DNA of 64,000 bases from Capnocytophaga leadbetteri (lineage in GTDB: Bacteria; Bacteroidota; Bacteroidia; Flavobacteriales; Flavobacteriaceae). The number at the start of each line of letters is the position of its first letter. Positions within the stretch are counted from its first letter, which is position 1. Shown in pieces: positions 42,934-52,340 of this stretch. The stretch covers positions 1-64,000 of the forward strand of contig NZ_QBKG01000007.1 of the NCBI RefSeq assembly GCF_003054025.1. The letters are read 5' to 3'. The notes under the pieces were generated by a model. The model did not search any database and was not told the origin of the DNA. It saw nothing but the letters and a program-made list of their open reading frames with translations. Made by a program: the position numbers and the translations under genes.

Positions 42934-45900
42934 CTATTGATAAAATGCTAGAACTCTTATTTTGTTTTTTTCTTTCTTATATTTTTTTATTAGCTTTCTA
43001 TCATACAAAAATTTTAGCAAAGCTTCATTGTCCTCAGTATCTTGAAAACAAGGTCTTTTTTTGGGTAAAAATAATTTTTCATATTCTTGTCCAATACCTC
43101 CTACTAATTCTTTCATTTCTTCATTGTCAATATCTTTATTATAGAGAATGATAAGTTTTATTTTATCTTCTTCTTTTGCTGTATTTTTGCACAAAGACTC
43201 TATAACATCATAAGAAAAATCAAATTTATGTGATTTACTGATGATTAATTCTGCTATTTTTTTACTGATAGTATCATCTCTTAAAATAAATTCTTCTTCT
43301 ATTGTAGGTATATAGATGAGTTTCTGTTCTATACTTATTCCCTCTGAATTTAGAATTAATAACACATCTTCTTCATCTAACTCAAAATTGTCTATATCCT
43401 CAAGAAAAGAATCAAAATAGTTTTCTACTAATACGATATGTTTATTAGGAAAACTCTTTCTTAATGTATCATAGTTGTTTTTAGACATTGAAAATTTATG
43501 AGCTTCTAATAAGTAATCTACTTTATTTTCACTTAAATCTTTAAAGTCTAAGCTTTCATATACTCCTTCAAAACTTTTAATAATTTTATGATATGCTTCA
43601 TCAGAAATATCATTACAAACTAATATATCACTTTCTAAGTCTTTATAAGACGTGTTGATTTTCTTATCTGATAAAGCTGAATAAACATCGTTATTGCTCA
43701 AAAAGTTTATTAACTCTTCTTTTAATGAATTTTGACAAGATTTATAGTAATCTTCAATATTTTCCCAAGTAGGAAGTACTTTTTTATTTTCTAAGAGAGC
43801 TTTTTTAATAGGTAAACTTTTTAAATCTTTTAACTCCGATATAGATGTTTCTACTTTTTCTATAATTTGAACCTTTATTTCTTCGTCAAGATTCTTATTC
43901 TTTAAAAGTTCCTTAAACTTATATTCATCTTCTTGTTGCACATCTGGTAATTTGAGATATACTTCTTTTATATATTCTTGAATATTTGAATTTATATAGT
44001 CTTTTAAGGGTTTATGGGTTGATTTTGAGATTACGGTATAATTAACCTCTTTAAAATTTTCTACTCTACCAAATTCTTTTAGTATAAGAGAAATGTTAGC
44101 TTCTGTTATTTTGTAGTAATTCTTGAAACAAATTGTTCCATACAAATACTTGTATCCATCTTCTGGTTTTTCTATTTTTTTGATTTTAACCTCTAATAAT
44201 TCTAATAAATCTTCAGCTTGTGATTCGAATGGGTTATTATTTTCAGGCTTATATAGATACATAACATCATTCTCTACCATTTTTTTTATCAGATCTTTTC
44301 CTTGTATTTGTAAAAATTCTTTTATATCTTCTACACATAAAAGGATTTGCTCAAAAAGTCCATACTTTTCATTCATAGAATAATTACTTTTTTCAAAAAT
44401 GTACTCACAAAATTCTGGCCATTCTTTAAGAAGTGCAGTTAAGAAATTCTTTTTATCTTCTCTTTGAGCAATATATTCATTAATGAATCTGAGAGATGTT
44501 TCATTTTCGTTACAAAGTAATTTTATAAAGAGTTTATATTTACTATTATATATTGATTGATTGACTAGTAAAAAATCAAGTATATCAAAGTTAAAGATTT
44601 CTTTCCTTTCAAAATACTTCTCTCCAATTTTCTTAACCACTCCTTCTACTTTTTCTAATTTATAATTAAATTCAGACATTTCCCTACTTTTTACCTTTAC
44701 TTCAAAGGCTTTGTCTTTTTGGGATATCGTCCCCTCGTGAAACAATGAGATATAATCAATATAATTCTCATTGATATACCCTTGTGTAATTAAATTTCTC
44801 AATAGTCTATTAACAATACTACCTTCTTGTTCTGTTCTTAAGGGAATATAATCATTAATATCTACTACATCTTCTTTAAAAATTTCTTTTAAACTCCAGT
44901 TTTTAATTGCTTTTTTCTGTTGTTGTAGTCTTTTTATTTCGTCTTTTATTCTTTCTACTTCATCATTTTGCTTGTTTTGTATTAGTTCTTTTCTTTCCTC
45001 ATATGATAGATTGGAATTGACTTGCTTTTCTATTTCTGAAAAATTAAAAGAATAATCATCACTTTCTCTCCTACTACTATTATAGTAGCTATCATCATTA
45101 TACTTAACAATTCCATCTCTAATAATACTATCAAAATTTTTAAGAGCTATTTGGATATCACTACCTTCAAAAGATCTTATTTCTTTAAAAATATGAAATA
45201 GATATACTTTTTTTAAATCCTCTATATTTTCAAAATATTGATTGTTAATTCTTTCAACATTTTTTTCTTTTTCACTAATTTTTTCATCAATTTTCTCTAT
45301 AAATTCCTTTGTATACTTATCTTTGTCATTGAGTAAAGAAAATAAAAATCCTTGTTTACTTCCTAATTTATTAAAATCTTCAGGAGCTATATTTTTGTAA
45401 GTGATAATAGCAAATAATTGTTCATTAGTAGGATTGATTTTACCCACAATTTCCTTATAAACCAAAAATTCTTGAAAAATATTGACTAACAAACGCATAT
45501 CAATATCATCTATAAAAAGTGTGATATCAGATATAAAATCATCAGAAAAAATATTTTTCTCTAATCCAGATTCTTCTATTAGCTTTTTTAGTTGTTCTTC
45601 TGCATTGTAATAATTTACAAAAGGAATGATAGGAATAATGTATTCAAAGAACTTTACTCTTTCTCTTTTATCTGTGAAAAAATCATCACTAATAGCATAT
45701 ATAAAACTTACTTTCTTTTTTATTAGGTTAGAATTATTTAATAAGATGTTTATTTCTCGAAGTTTTGTAAAGATATTTGTATTTTCAAACCTATCCAAGT
45801 CTTCAATGATTAGGATGTTATGTTCTGTCTTTTGAAAAAAGTATATTATTTCATCTAAATATTGGTTAAAGATGGACTTATCTTCAATTTCTTTGTTGTT

Positions 45901-46557
45901 AAGTTCTATTTCTCCTTGTATACTAACTCTGCTTATCTTTGAATTTCTAAAAAGTTCTATGATTTTATAAAATATAATAGATATTCCAAAAAAGGATATA
46001 ACTGAAATAATTATTCCTTCCCAGTCAGGATTTTTATCAATAGACCAGTTCTTAGGATTGACTATTTCTATATAGTTGTTCTGCCAAAACAGTAGTAAAC
46101 AAAGAAACCAAAGCGTTATGGAAAGAGCTATTATTACTTTTCTCCCTAAGGGAATATTTTGTATTCTCTTAAAATGTGAATCAGGAATTTTGTCAGGATT
46201 TACACTATAAATAATTTGTTGTAATATACTAATTTCCAATAACCTTTCTAATTTTTCAGAATCTTCATTACTCTCATCATTTATTTTATTAAATGAAGCT
46301 AAGGAAACATTTAAGAAACGGAAACAACTTTTATACTCTTTTTGAAAGGTTTTTAAAATGGTACTTTTCCCTGAACCATAACTCCCCGTAATAGCAATAT
46401 TATTAATATCTTTAGTATTTACAGCTTTTATAAGAGCATCTAAATAAGGTTTTATTTTCTCTTTTTCGCTTTCTTCTGTTATGACTTTAGGAGCAAGAGA
46501 AATAGAGAGTTTTTCCTTATTCTCTTTATGCTTAAATAAGTTTAAAAGACTTTTCAT
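42934..46557 (-). CDS. YobI/KAP-like membrane P-loop NTPase, possible defence protein
   Basis: A 1207-residue protein. The Walker A loop is ITGSYGSGKSTILK (56-69) and Walker B ILIIEDLDRFEN (248-259). Two transmembrane helices lie between them (about 140-158 and 181-200), the layout of the KAP/YobI class, in which the ATPase is held at the inner face of the membrane. The long C-terminal 800 residues are helical, charged and unassigned. KAP relatives such as PifA take part in phage exclusion, and the isolated, AT-rich setting after tRNA-Ala and a repeat array fits a defence gene, but this is inference. Confidence 0.75.
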   Translation of the reverse strand: MKSLLNLFKHKENKEKLSISLAPKVITEESEKEKIKPYLDALIKAVNTKDINNIAITGSYGSGKSTILKTFQKEYKSCFRFLNVSLASFNKINDESNEDSEKLERLLEISILQQIIYSVNPDKIPDSHFKRIQNIPLGRKVIIALSITLWFLCLLLFWQNNYIEIVNPKNWSIDKNPDWEGIIISVISFFGISIIFYKIIELFRNSKISRVSIQGEIELNNKEIEDKSIFNQYLDEIIYFFQKTEHNILIIEDLDRFENTNIFTKLREINILLNNSNLIKKKVSFIYAISDDFFTDKRERVKFFEYIIPIIPFVNYYNAEEQLKKLIEESGLEKNIFSDDFISDITLFIDDIDMRLLVNIFQEFLVYKEIVGKINPTNEQLFAIITYKNIAPEDFNKLGSKQGFLFSLLNDKDKYTKEFIEKIDEKISEKEKNVERINNQYFENIEDLKKVYLFHIFKEIRSFEGSDIQIALKNFDSIIRDGIVKYNDDSYYNSSRRESDDYSFNFSEIEKQVNSNLSYEERKELIQNKQNDEVERIKDEIKRLQQQKKAIKNWSLKEIFKEDVVDINDYIPLRTEQEGSIVNRLLRNLITQGYINENYIDYISLFHEGTISQKDKAFEVKVKSREMSEFNYKLEKVEGVVKKIGEKYFERKEIFNFDILDFLLVNQSIYNSKYKLFIKLLCNENETSLRFINEYIAQREDKKNFLTALLKEWPEFCEYIFEKSNYSMNEKYGLFEQILLCVEDIKEFLQIQGKDLIKKMVENDVMYLYKPENNNPFESQAEDLLELLEVKIKKIEKPEDGYKYLYGTICFKNYYKITEANISLILKEFGRVENFKEVNYTVISKSTHKPLKDYINSNIQEYIKEVYLKLPDVQQEDEYKFKELLKNKNLDEEIKVQIIEKVETSISELKDLKSLPIKKALLENKKVLPTWENIEDYYKSCQNSLKEELINFLSNNDVYSALSDKKINTSYKDLESDILVCNDISDEAYHKIIKSFEGVYESLDFKDLSENKVDYLLEAHKFSMSKNNYDTLRKSFPNKHIVLVENYFDSFLEDIDNFELDEEDVLLILNSEGISIEQKLIYIPTIEEEFILRDDTISKKIAELIISKSHKFDFSYDVIESLCKNTAKEEDKIKLIILYNKDIDNEEMKELVGGIGQEYEKLFLPKKRPCFQDTEDNEALLKFLYDRKLIKKYKKEKNKIRVLAFYQ

Positions 46558-46592
46558 TGTAATATAGTTTTGTAAATTAGTAGATTCTACGG

Positions 46593-46600
46593 CAAAGATA
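46593..46600 (-). promoter_or_regulatory. -7 promoter box for the YobI-like gene
   Basis: The minus strand reads TATCTTTG, 35 bases before the ATG; no clear -33 element. Confidence 0.5.
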
Positions 46601-46747
46601 GTACTTTTCTAAAAAAAACACACTTATGAAACATTTTTAGAGATGAATAATTATATTTTTTTGAATAAGAAGTGATTTTTATTTTATTGATACACAATGC
46701 ATTGAGATTTTCAATTAAAATATATTTCAATTTTATTTGAGAATATA

Positions 46748-46778
46748 TTTGCAATTTAAAAATGAATGTATAATTTTG
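46748..46778 (+). promoter_or_regulatory. Promoter of the toxin locus
   Basis: TTTG at 46748-46751, 19-base spacer, TAATTTTG at 46771-46778. A short inverted sequence (TCAAG with CTTGA, 46785-46805) lies in the leader. Confidence 0.7.
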
Positions 46779-46817
46779 TAGCTCTCAAGATATTATTATA
46801 CTTGAAATGCTATAAGT

Positions 46818-48860
46818 ATGAAAAAAGCCTTATTTCTTATCTTTTTATGGGTAGCAAGTTGGTCTTTTGCTCAATTACCTGATACTACTCCTTCAGTAAT
46901 GCTCAAGTCCTATGTTCAAAAAGATAAAATACTGCTCCGTTGGGCAGTAAGTACTCCTATTGAATGGCAGAAAGCAAATCAAAAAGGTTTTGTTCTTCAC
47001 AAAATACTCCTCAAAAAAGATGGTAATCTTCTCGAAAATCCTGAAAAACAAACTATAGCCACTCTAAAACCTAATAAACAAGAAGATTGGATAGACTTCA
47101 TTCAAAAAGATAATTATGGAGCTATCATTGCTCAAGCATTATATGGTGAATCCTTTTCTGTAGAACAAGATAGTAAAAATGGTATTTCTAAGATTGTAAA
47201 TATGGCAGAAGAGTTAAATCAGCGTCATACTTTTGCCCTTTTTGCAGCAGATATGTCGTTTGTAGCAGCTCAAAAAGCAGGTTGGGGATTTATAGATACC
47301 GATGTAAAAGCAGGAGAAACCTATATTTATCAGGTAGAAGTTCTCGGAATGCCTGAAGTAGAATCTTCAGCTGTAATGGTAGGGCTTTCTGATGTTGAAA
47401 CACTTCCTAAGATTCACGATTTCACTGCTATTCCTGATGATAAAAAGGTACTTTTTTCTTGGGGAATTACCTATTTAAAAGATATATATACTTCTTATAT
47501 CATAGAACGTTCTGAAAATGGCACTGACTTTCATTCTATTTCTTCTACGCCTATTGTAGATATGAATGGAACAAGTAAAAAACAAATGTTTTATGCAGCT
47601 ACTTTAGAAACAAATGATACACCTTACTTCTTTCGCATTTATGGTATCAATGCCTTTGGCGAAAAGGGTACTCCTTCAGCACCTATAAAAGTACAAGGTA
47701 TCTCTGCTACTACAGCTGTCCCTCGTATATCCGATTATAATTTCATTAACGAAGGGGTAGAACTTATTTGGGAATACCCTAAAGAAGCTGAAAAGGCTAC
47801 TGAAAAATTTGAACTTTGGCACAATACTAAAGAAGATGAGAACTATCAAAAAGTATTAGACAACATCAAAAAAGAGGATAGGACACTCGTATATAAGAAA
47901 CTTTCAGCGTCTAACTACTTCAAAATAGCCTCAGTTGATAAGCAACAAAAGCGACATTTTTCGCATAGCACTTTAGTGCAACCATCCGATTCTATTCCTC
48001 CTGCCCAACCTATTGGTTTACAAGGGAAAATAGATAGTTTAGGTGTGATTACTCTTTCGTGGAAAGCTAATACAGAAGCTGATTTAGCTGGCTATAGAGT
48101 GCTCAGAGCTAATACTGATAAAGAAGAATTTGTAGATATTTTTAATCATATCATCACTGAAAATACAGCCCGTGATACGGTGAGTTTCTCTCTTTCTAAT
48201 AAAAAAGTGTATTACAAAATTTTAGCAGAAGATTTGCGTTACAATCGCTCTCTTCTTTCTGAAGTAATAGTAGTTGAAAAACCTGACAAAACCCCGCCTA
48301 CAGCTCCTATTTTTAATAATTTCACTACGGAAAACGGAAATATAACACTCTATTGGATAAGCAGTTCAAGTGATGATGTAGAAAGTTATACACTAAGTAG
48401 AAGAGAAAAAGGAAGTGAAAAATGGCAATCACTAGAAGTATTTAACAAGGAAACCAATACATTTACTGATGAAACTACCGAAGGTGGCAAAACATATGAG
48501 TATCTCATTCAAGCAAAGGATAAAGCAGGATTATGGTCAAGTGCAGACAATGCAACCATAACCATAAAAGCACCTATAAGAGCTGACAAAGTAATGAAAA
48601 GTATAGATTTTGTAACTGATAGGGAAACGCGTTCTATATCTTTGTTCTGGAAGTATCAAAAAAATGCCAAAGTAATCGAGATTCAGATTTACAAAAATGT
48701 AAAAGGCACACCATCCTCGCTCTGGAAAGTGCTCACCCCAAAACAACAACATATCACCGATAAAGAAATACATATCAATACGATATATGAATATTACTTT
48801 TTACCTTCATTAGCTAATGGCAAACCCGCACAAGGTGAAAAAGTAGAAGTTAATTATTAA
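46818..48860 (+). CDS. Secreted fibronectin type III repeat protein
   Basis: 680 residues with a signal peptide (MKKALFLIFLWVASWSFAQ). FN3-like domains are visible from about 190: LPKIHDFTAIPDDKKVLFSW (195), TAVPRISDYNFINEGVELIW (295), IPPAQPIGLQGKIDSLGVIT (392), and TPPTAPIFNNFTTENGNITL (494) with YEYLIQAKDKAGLW at that domain's end. The first 190 residues are an unassigned domain rich in Ala and Lys. First gene of the locus, behind a good promoter. It is probably a periplasmic or surface scaffold for the toxin; no sorting domain is seen. Confidence 0.8.
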   Translation: MKKALFLIFLWVASWSFAQLPDTTPSVMLKSYVQKDKILLRWAVSTPIEWQKANQKGFVLHKILLKKDGNLLENPEKQTIATLKPNKQEDWIDFIQKDNYGAIIAQALYGESFSVEQDSKNGISKIVNMAEELNQRHTFALFAADMSFVAAQKAGWGFIDTDVKAGETYIYQVEVLGMPEVESSAVMVGLSDVETLPKIHDFTAIPDDKKVLFSWGITYLKDIYTSYIIERSENGTDFHSISSTPIVDMNGTSKKQMFYAATLETNDTPYFFRIYGINAFGEKGTPSAPIKVQGISATTAVPRISDYNFINEGVELIWEYPKEAEKATEKFELWHNTKEDENYQKVLDNIKKEDRTLVYKKLSASNYFKIASVDKQQKRHFSHSTLVQPSDSIPPAQPIGLQGKIDSLGVITLSWKANTEADLAGYRVLRANTDKEEFVDIFNHIITENTARDTVSFSLSNKKVYYKILAEDLRYNRSLLSEVIVVEKPDKTPPTAPIFNNFTTENGNITLYWISSSSDDVESYTLSRREKGSEKWQSLEVFNKETNTFTDETTEGGKTYEYLIQAKDKAGLWSSADNATITIKAPIRADKVMKSIDFVTDRETRSISLFWKYQKNAKVIEIQIYKNVKGTPSSLWKVLTPKQQHITDKEIHINTIYEYYFLPSLANGKPAQGEKVEVNY

Positions 48861-48878
48861 TTTTTAAACACTTACACT

Positions 48879-49034
48879 ATGAAAAAAGTATTTTTGTTAA
48901 TCGCCCTAATGGCGACTGTATTTGCAAGCAATGCTTGTGCAAAAAAAGATGATACTAAACCTCAAGAACAACCTAACACCCTTGAACAAAAACTGATTGG
49001 GAAGTGGAAACATCTTTTTATTGTAGCCCAGTAA
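48879..49034 (+). CDS. 51-residue lipoprotein, probably truncated
   Basis: MKKVFLLIALMATVFASNAC is a lipoprotein-type signal with Cys20, followed by a charged linker and EQKLIGKWKHLF before the stop at 49032-49034. L-x-G-x-W-K is how lipocalin-like Bacteroidota lipoproteins begin their barrel, so this looks like the first strand of a lost domain. It lies between the FN3 and SprB-repeat genes. Confidence 0.55.
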   Translation: MKKVFLLIALMATVFASNACAKKDDTKPQEQPNTLEQKLIGKWKHLFIVAQ

Positions 49035-49080
49035 AACATCAAAAATACATTGGATTTTTCAAAAATAAGATTCTAAAAGA

Positions 49081-52000
49081 ATGAGACGTTATACATTTTT
49101 CATAATATTTTTATGCACCTCATATTGTTTTTCACAACAATATGAGGTTAGGATATCTAACTTTGATTATAGGGCTCGTACAACAGCAAGTAGGTGTGGA
49201 ACTAATGAAATGTGGTTAGAAATTGAATTGATAAATGGTAGCAAGCATAGAATAGATGGAAATGGAGGAAAAACCAAAAAACAAAGTTATTACATACCTC
49301 AAAGATATGATATTCCTATCAAATCTATAATATTTCATTCTTTTATACATAGTAGCGCAGGGTGGTTTTGTGAAGGCGGGACAGCTTCAATTAATTCTAA
49401 AATACCTGTAAAATCTTGTGTGAAAGATTTTTATGTAAGTAGTGGTTATGGGAAAGATTATGGCGAGGCTGCTTATCTAAACATATCATTCAATTATGAA
49501 ATAAGTCCAGTTACTGTACTTACTCAGACTTCTTATGAGATAGGGTATAATGATTATCTAACCTTAGAAATAGATAATGATAGTAAAAATCTACCTTCTG
49601 AACTATTTAAGTATGAGTATATTCTTGAATCCAACCGTAATCTTAATGGGTGGAATGATTTACCTATTGAATATCAAGGAAAAAAGAATCCTAAAATTAG
49701 ATTAAGAGATTTTTTACCTACTTCTGTTATAGGAAATAGAATTAAAATTAGAACAAAATCTTCTTGCGGAGGGCAATATAGATCTGATTTTGTACTTTAT
49801 GACATCAAAAATTCTCTCCCAATTCTTAAAAATGATAATAACGATGTTATCATAACTAATTGTTATGGTGATAAAGCTAACTATACGCTACGCTTTGATC
49901 GCCCTTTAAAAGAAGGTGAAAAAATGTCTTTCAATATCAAAAAGAATGGAACTTTATTAGCTTCTTATAATAATAAAGAAAAATTAGATGAGGACAATAC
50001 TTTTACTTTTGAAAATTTAGAAGCAGGAACTTATGCCGTTTCTTATTTGGGAAATGGCTCAGCAAATACTTATACTCCTTACACAGATGGGCATCCTTTT
50101 GTATTTACTATCAAAAATCCTACACAAGTAGAATTTTATAACCAAGCTATTATATCTCCTTTTTGTTTTGCAGGAAATGATGGTAGCATTACTATTCTAG
50201 CTCAAGGAGGAAAAGGTTCATACCAAATTAGAAAAAATAATGAGGAATGGACTAATTTTTCTAGTGGGAATAAACATACTTTTTCAAATCTTTCTGAAGG
50301 TACTTATACAATTAGTGTAAGAGATATAAATGGATGTATAGGAAAAGTTAAAAATCAAAATACTGAAGCTATGGTGGTAAAGCTGAAATCTCCTTTACCT
50401 ATAAAAATTTCTTATCCTGTAGCATTACAAATAAGACCTAAATTTCCTAAATCTACTCAAGGAAGTATAACAGCGGTTGTTGAGGGAGGCACTGTTTATC
50501 CTATTCAGAAATACTTTTTCTCTTGGAAGCGAAAGAAAGAAGATAATACAGAAGAAGATATTACTTCACGTGCAAGGACTCACTATGATACAACAGAGAA
50601 AAAATATTATATCACGGTGGATAACCTTCCTCAAGGAAATTACTATTTAACAGTTAAAGATATAAACCATAATAGTTCCTCACAAAGAGCTAATTGTTTA
50701 GTTGAAGATAGTCATTTCGAACTAAAAGCTATTCCTCTTTTAACGGCTAAAATTAAACATCCCAAATCCATCTCCTGCAACTCTCAAAATGAATTTGGTA
50801 ACGAAGAGGATAAAACCCCTTATGACGGTCAGCGAGATGAGAGTCAAAATGGGATATTAGAAATTGAAGCTTCAGGAGGTGCGCCTTTTACAGGCACTCA
50901 AAATGGAGGCAAACCTTACATATACACTTGGAAAAAACAAGATAAAAATGGGAATTGGGTTACTTTAGATAACGACACTGATACAGCTAAAAACCTATCT
51001 GAAGGTAAATACGCTATTAATATACAAGATGCTAATGGTATTGTATTGGGTGAATACAACACTCATACAGTAACCAAAGTGATAGATGTGGTTTATGAAC
51101 TCAAAGAACCTGCTAAACTAACTCTTACACTCCAAAAAACAGATGCCACTTGCAGGGGTAATGATGGTAAAATTACTGCTATTCCTGCTGGAGGTACCCC
51201 TCCTTATACTTATCTTTGGTCTAATGGGGCTACTACTGCCTCCATTGAAGACTTGCTACCTATGCCTTATACGGTTGAAATCAAAGATGAGGCAGGCTGT
51301 ATTGTGCAAGGAAGTACAGCTGTTATGCAACCCAATAGCCTTACGGTTACAGGTACTATCACCCCGCTTCGTTGCCATAATGCCGCTAATGCCGCTATAG
51401 CTCTTGCTGTACAAGGAGGCACAGCACCTTACCAATACCTATGGAATACAGGAGCTACGACTTCAAATATAAGTAATCTTCCTTCAGGAGAATACAAGGT
51501 AAAAATAACTGATGCTCAAGGCTGTGCTTACTTCAAAACTTTTATTATTGAAAACCCTCCTAAATTTGAGATTGACTTAGGAGAGAATCGCACGCTTTGC
51601 AACGGACAAACACTTACCTTAAATATAGCTATTAATGATCCACAAGCTACTTACCTATGGACTGGTGACAATGGTTTTTCTTCTAATACGCCTCAGGTAA
51701 CTTTATCTGAGAAAGGTACTTATACAGCTACAGTAACTACTAAAGATGGTTGTATAGCAACAGATGCTATTACTATTGAAAGTGCAAATACTCAAATAGC
51801 TTCTGAATTCTTACTCACTACCCAAGCCTATGAGAATGAAGAGGTAATATTAGTAAATACCAGTAATCCTAAAGGGGAAACTACCCAGTGGTTAGTACCC
51901 GAAAATGAAGCCATTGAAATCACCAATAAAAGTGATGACTATATCTCTCTTATCTTCAAAGCAAAAGGTGAATACCGCATAGGTATCAAGCAAACACAAG

Positions 52001-52335
52001 GTAATTGCTTTGAGTTATTCTACAAGAATATTATTGTAGAACCCGCTACAGATTTACCTAAAACTGAAAAAACTAATGAGGCTTATGTAAGAGAATTTGA
52101 AGTAGCACCTAACCCTAACAATGGTAAGTTCAAAGCCAAAGTAGTTTTAGAAAAAGCAGGGGCTATCAAATTCCGCTTATATAGTATCACAGGACAATTA
52201 GTAAACGAGAAAAACTCAGCTTCAGCTACTGAACACTGGGTTGATTTTCAAGACCCGCTACCTGCGGCTACCTATATATTGGTTTTAGAAACACCTTACC
52301 AACGATTAAGTAAAAAAATCATTATCATTCCTTAA
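49081..52335 (+). CDS. SprB-repeat surface protein with T9SS sorting domain
   Basis: 1084 residues with a signal peptide (MRRYTFFIIFLCTSYCFSQ). SprB-like repeats lie near 355-430 (FCFAGNDGSITILAQGGKGS), and two good copies near 685-825: CRGNDGKITAIPAGGTPPYT with YLWSNGATTASIEDL, and CHNAANAAIALAVQGGTAPY with YLWNTGATTSNISNL. The end (about 1003-1084) is a type A T9SS sorting domain: EVAPNPNNGKFKAKVVL, then FRLYSITGQLV and ATYILVLETP. It should be exported across the outer membrane by T9SS and anchored outside. The toxin gene starts 5 bases after its stop. Confidence 0.88.
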   Translation: MRRYTFFIIFLCTSYCFSQQYEVRISNFDYRARTTASRCGTNEMWLEIELINGSKHRIDGNGGKTKKQSYYIPQRYDIPIKSIIFHSFIHSSAGWFCEGGTASINSKIPVKSCVKDFYVSSGYGKDYGEAAYLNISFNYEISPVTVLTQTSYEIGYNDYLTLEIDNDSKNLPSELFKYEYILESNRNLNGWNDLPIEYQGKKNPKIRLRDFLPTSVIGNRIKIRTKSSCGGQYRSDFVLYDIKNSLPILKNDNNDVIITNCYGDKANYTLRFDRPLKEGEKMSFNIKKNGTLLASYNNKEKLDEDNTFTFENLEAGTYAVSYLGNGSANTYTPYTDGHPFVFTIKNPTQVEFYNQAIISPFCFAGNDGSITILAQGGKGSYQIRKNNEEWTNFSSGNKHTFSNLSEGTYTISVRDINGCIGKVKNQNTEAMVVKLKSPLPIKISYPVALQIRPKFPKSTQGSITAVVEGGTVYPIQKYFFSWKRKKEDNTEEDITSRARTHYDTTEKKYYITVDNLPQGNYYLTVKDINHNSSSQRANCLVEDSHFELKAIPLLTAKIKHPKSISCNSQNEFGNEEDKTPYDGQRDESQNGILEIEASGGAPFTGTQNGGKPYIYTWKKQDKNGNWVTLDNDTDTAKNLSEGKYAINIQDANGIVLGEYNTHTVTKVIDVVYELKEPAKLTLTLQKTDATCRGNDGKITAIPAGGTPPYTYLWSNGATTASIEDLLPMPYTVEIKDEAGCIVQGSTAVMQPNSLTVTGTITPLRCHNAANAAIALAVQGGTAPYQYLWNTGATTSNISNLPSGEYKVKITDAQGCAYFKTFIIENPPKFEIDLGENRTLCNGQTLTLNIAINDPQATYLWTGDNGFSSNTPQVTLSEKGTYTATVTTKDGCIATDAITIESANTQIASEFLLTTQAYENEEVILVNTSNPKGETTQWLVPENEAIEITNKSDDYISLIFKAKGEYRIGIKQTQGNCFELFYKNIIVEPATDLPKTEKTNEAYVREFEVAPNPNNGKFKAKVVLEKAGAIKFRLYSITGQLVNEKNSASATEHWVDFQDPLPAATYILVLETPYQRLSKKIIIIP

Positions 52336-52340
52336 GTACG

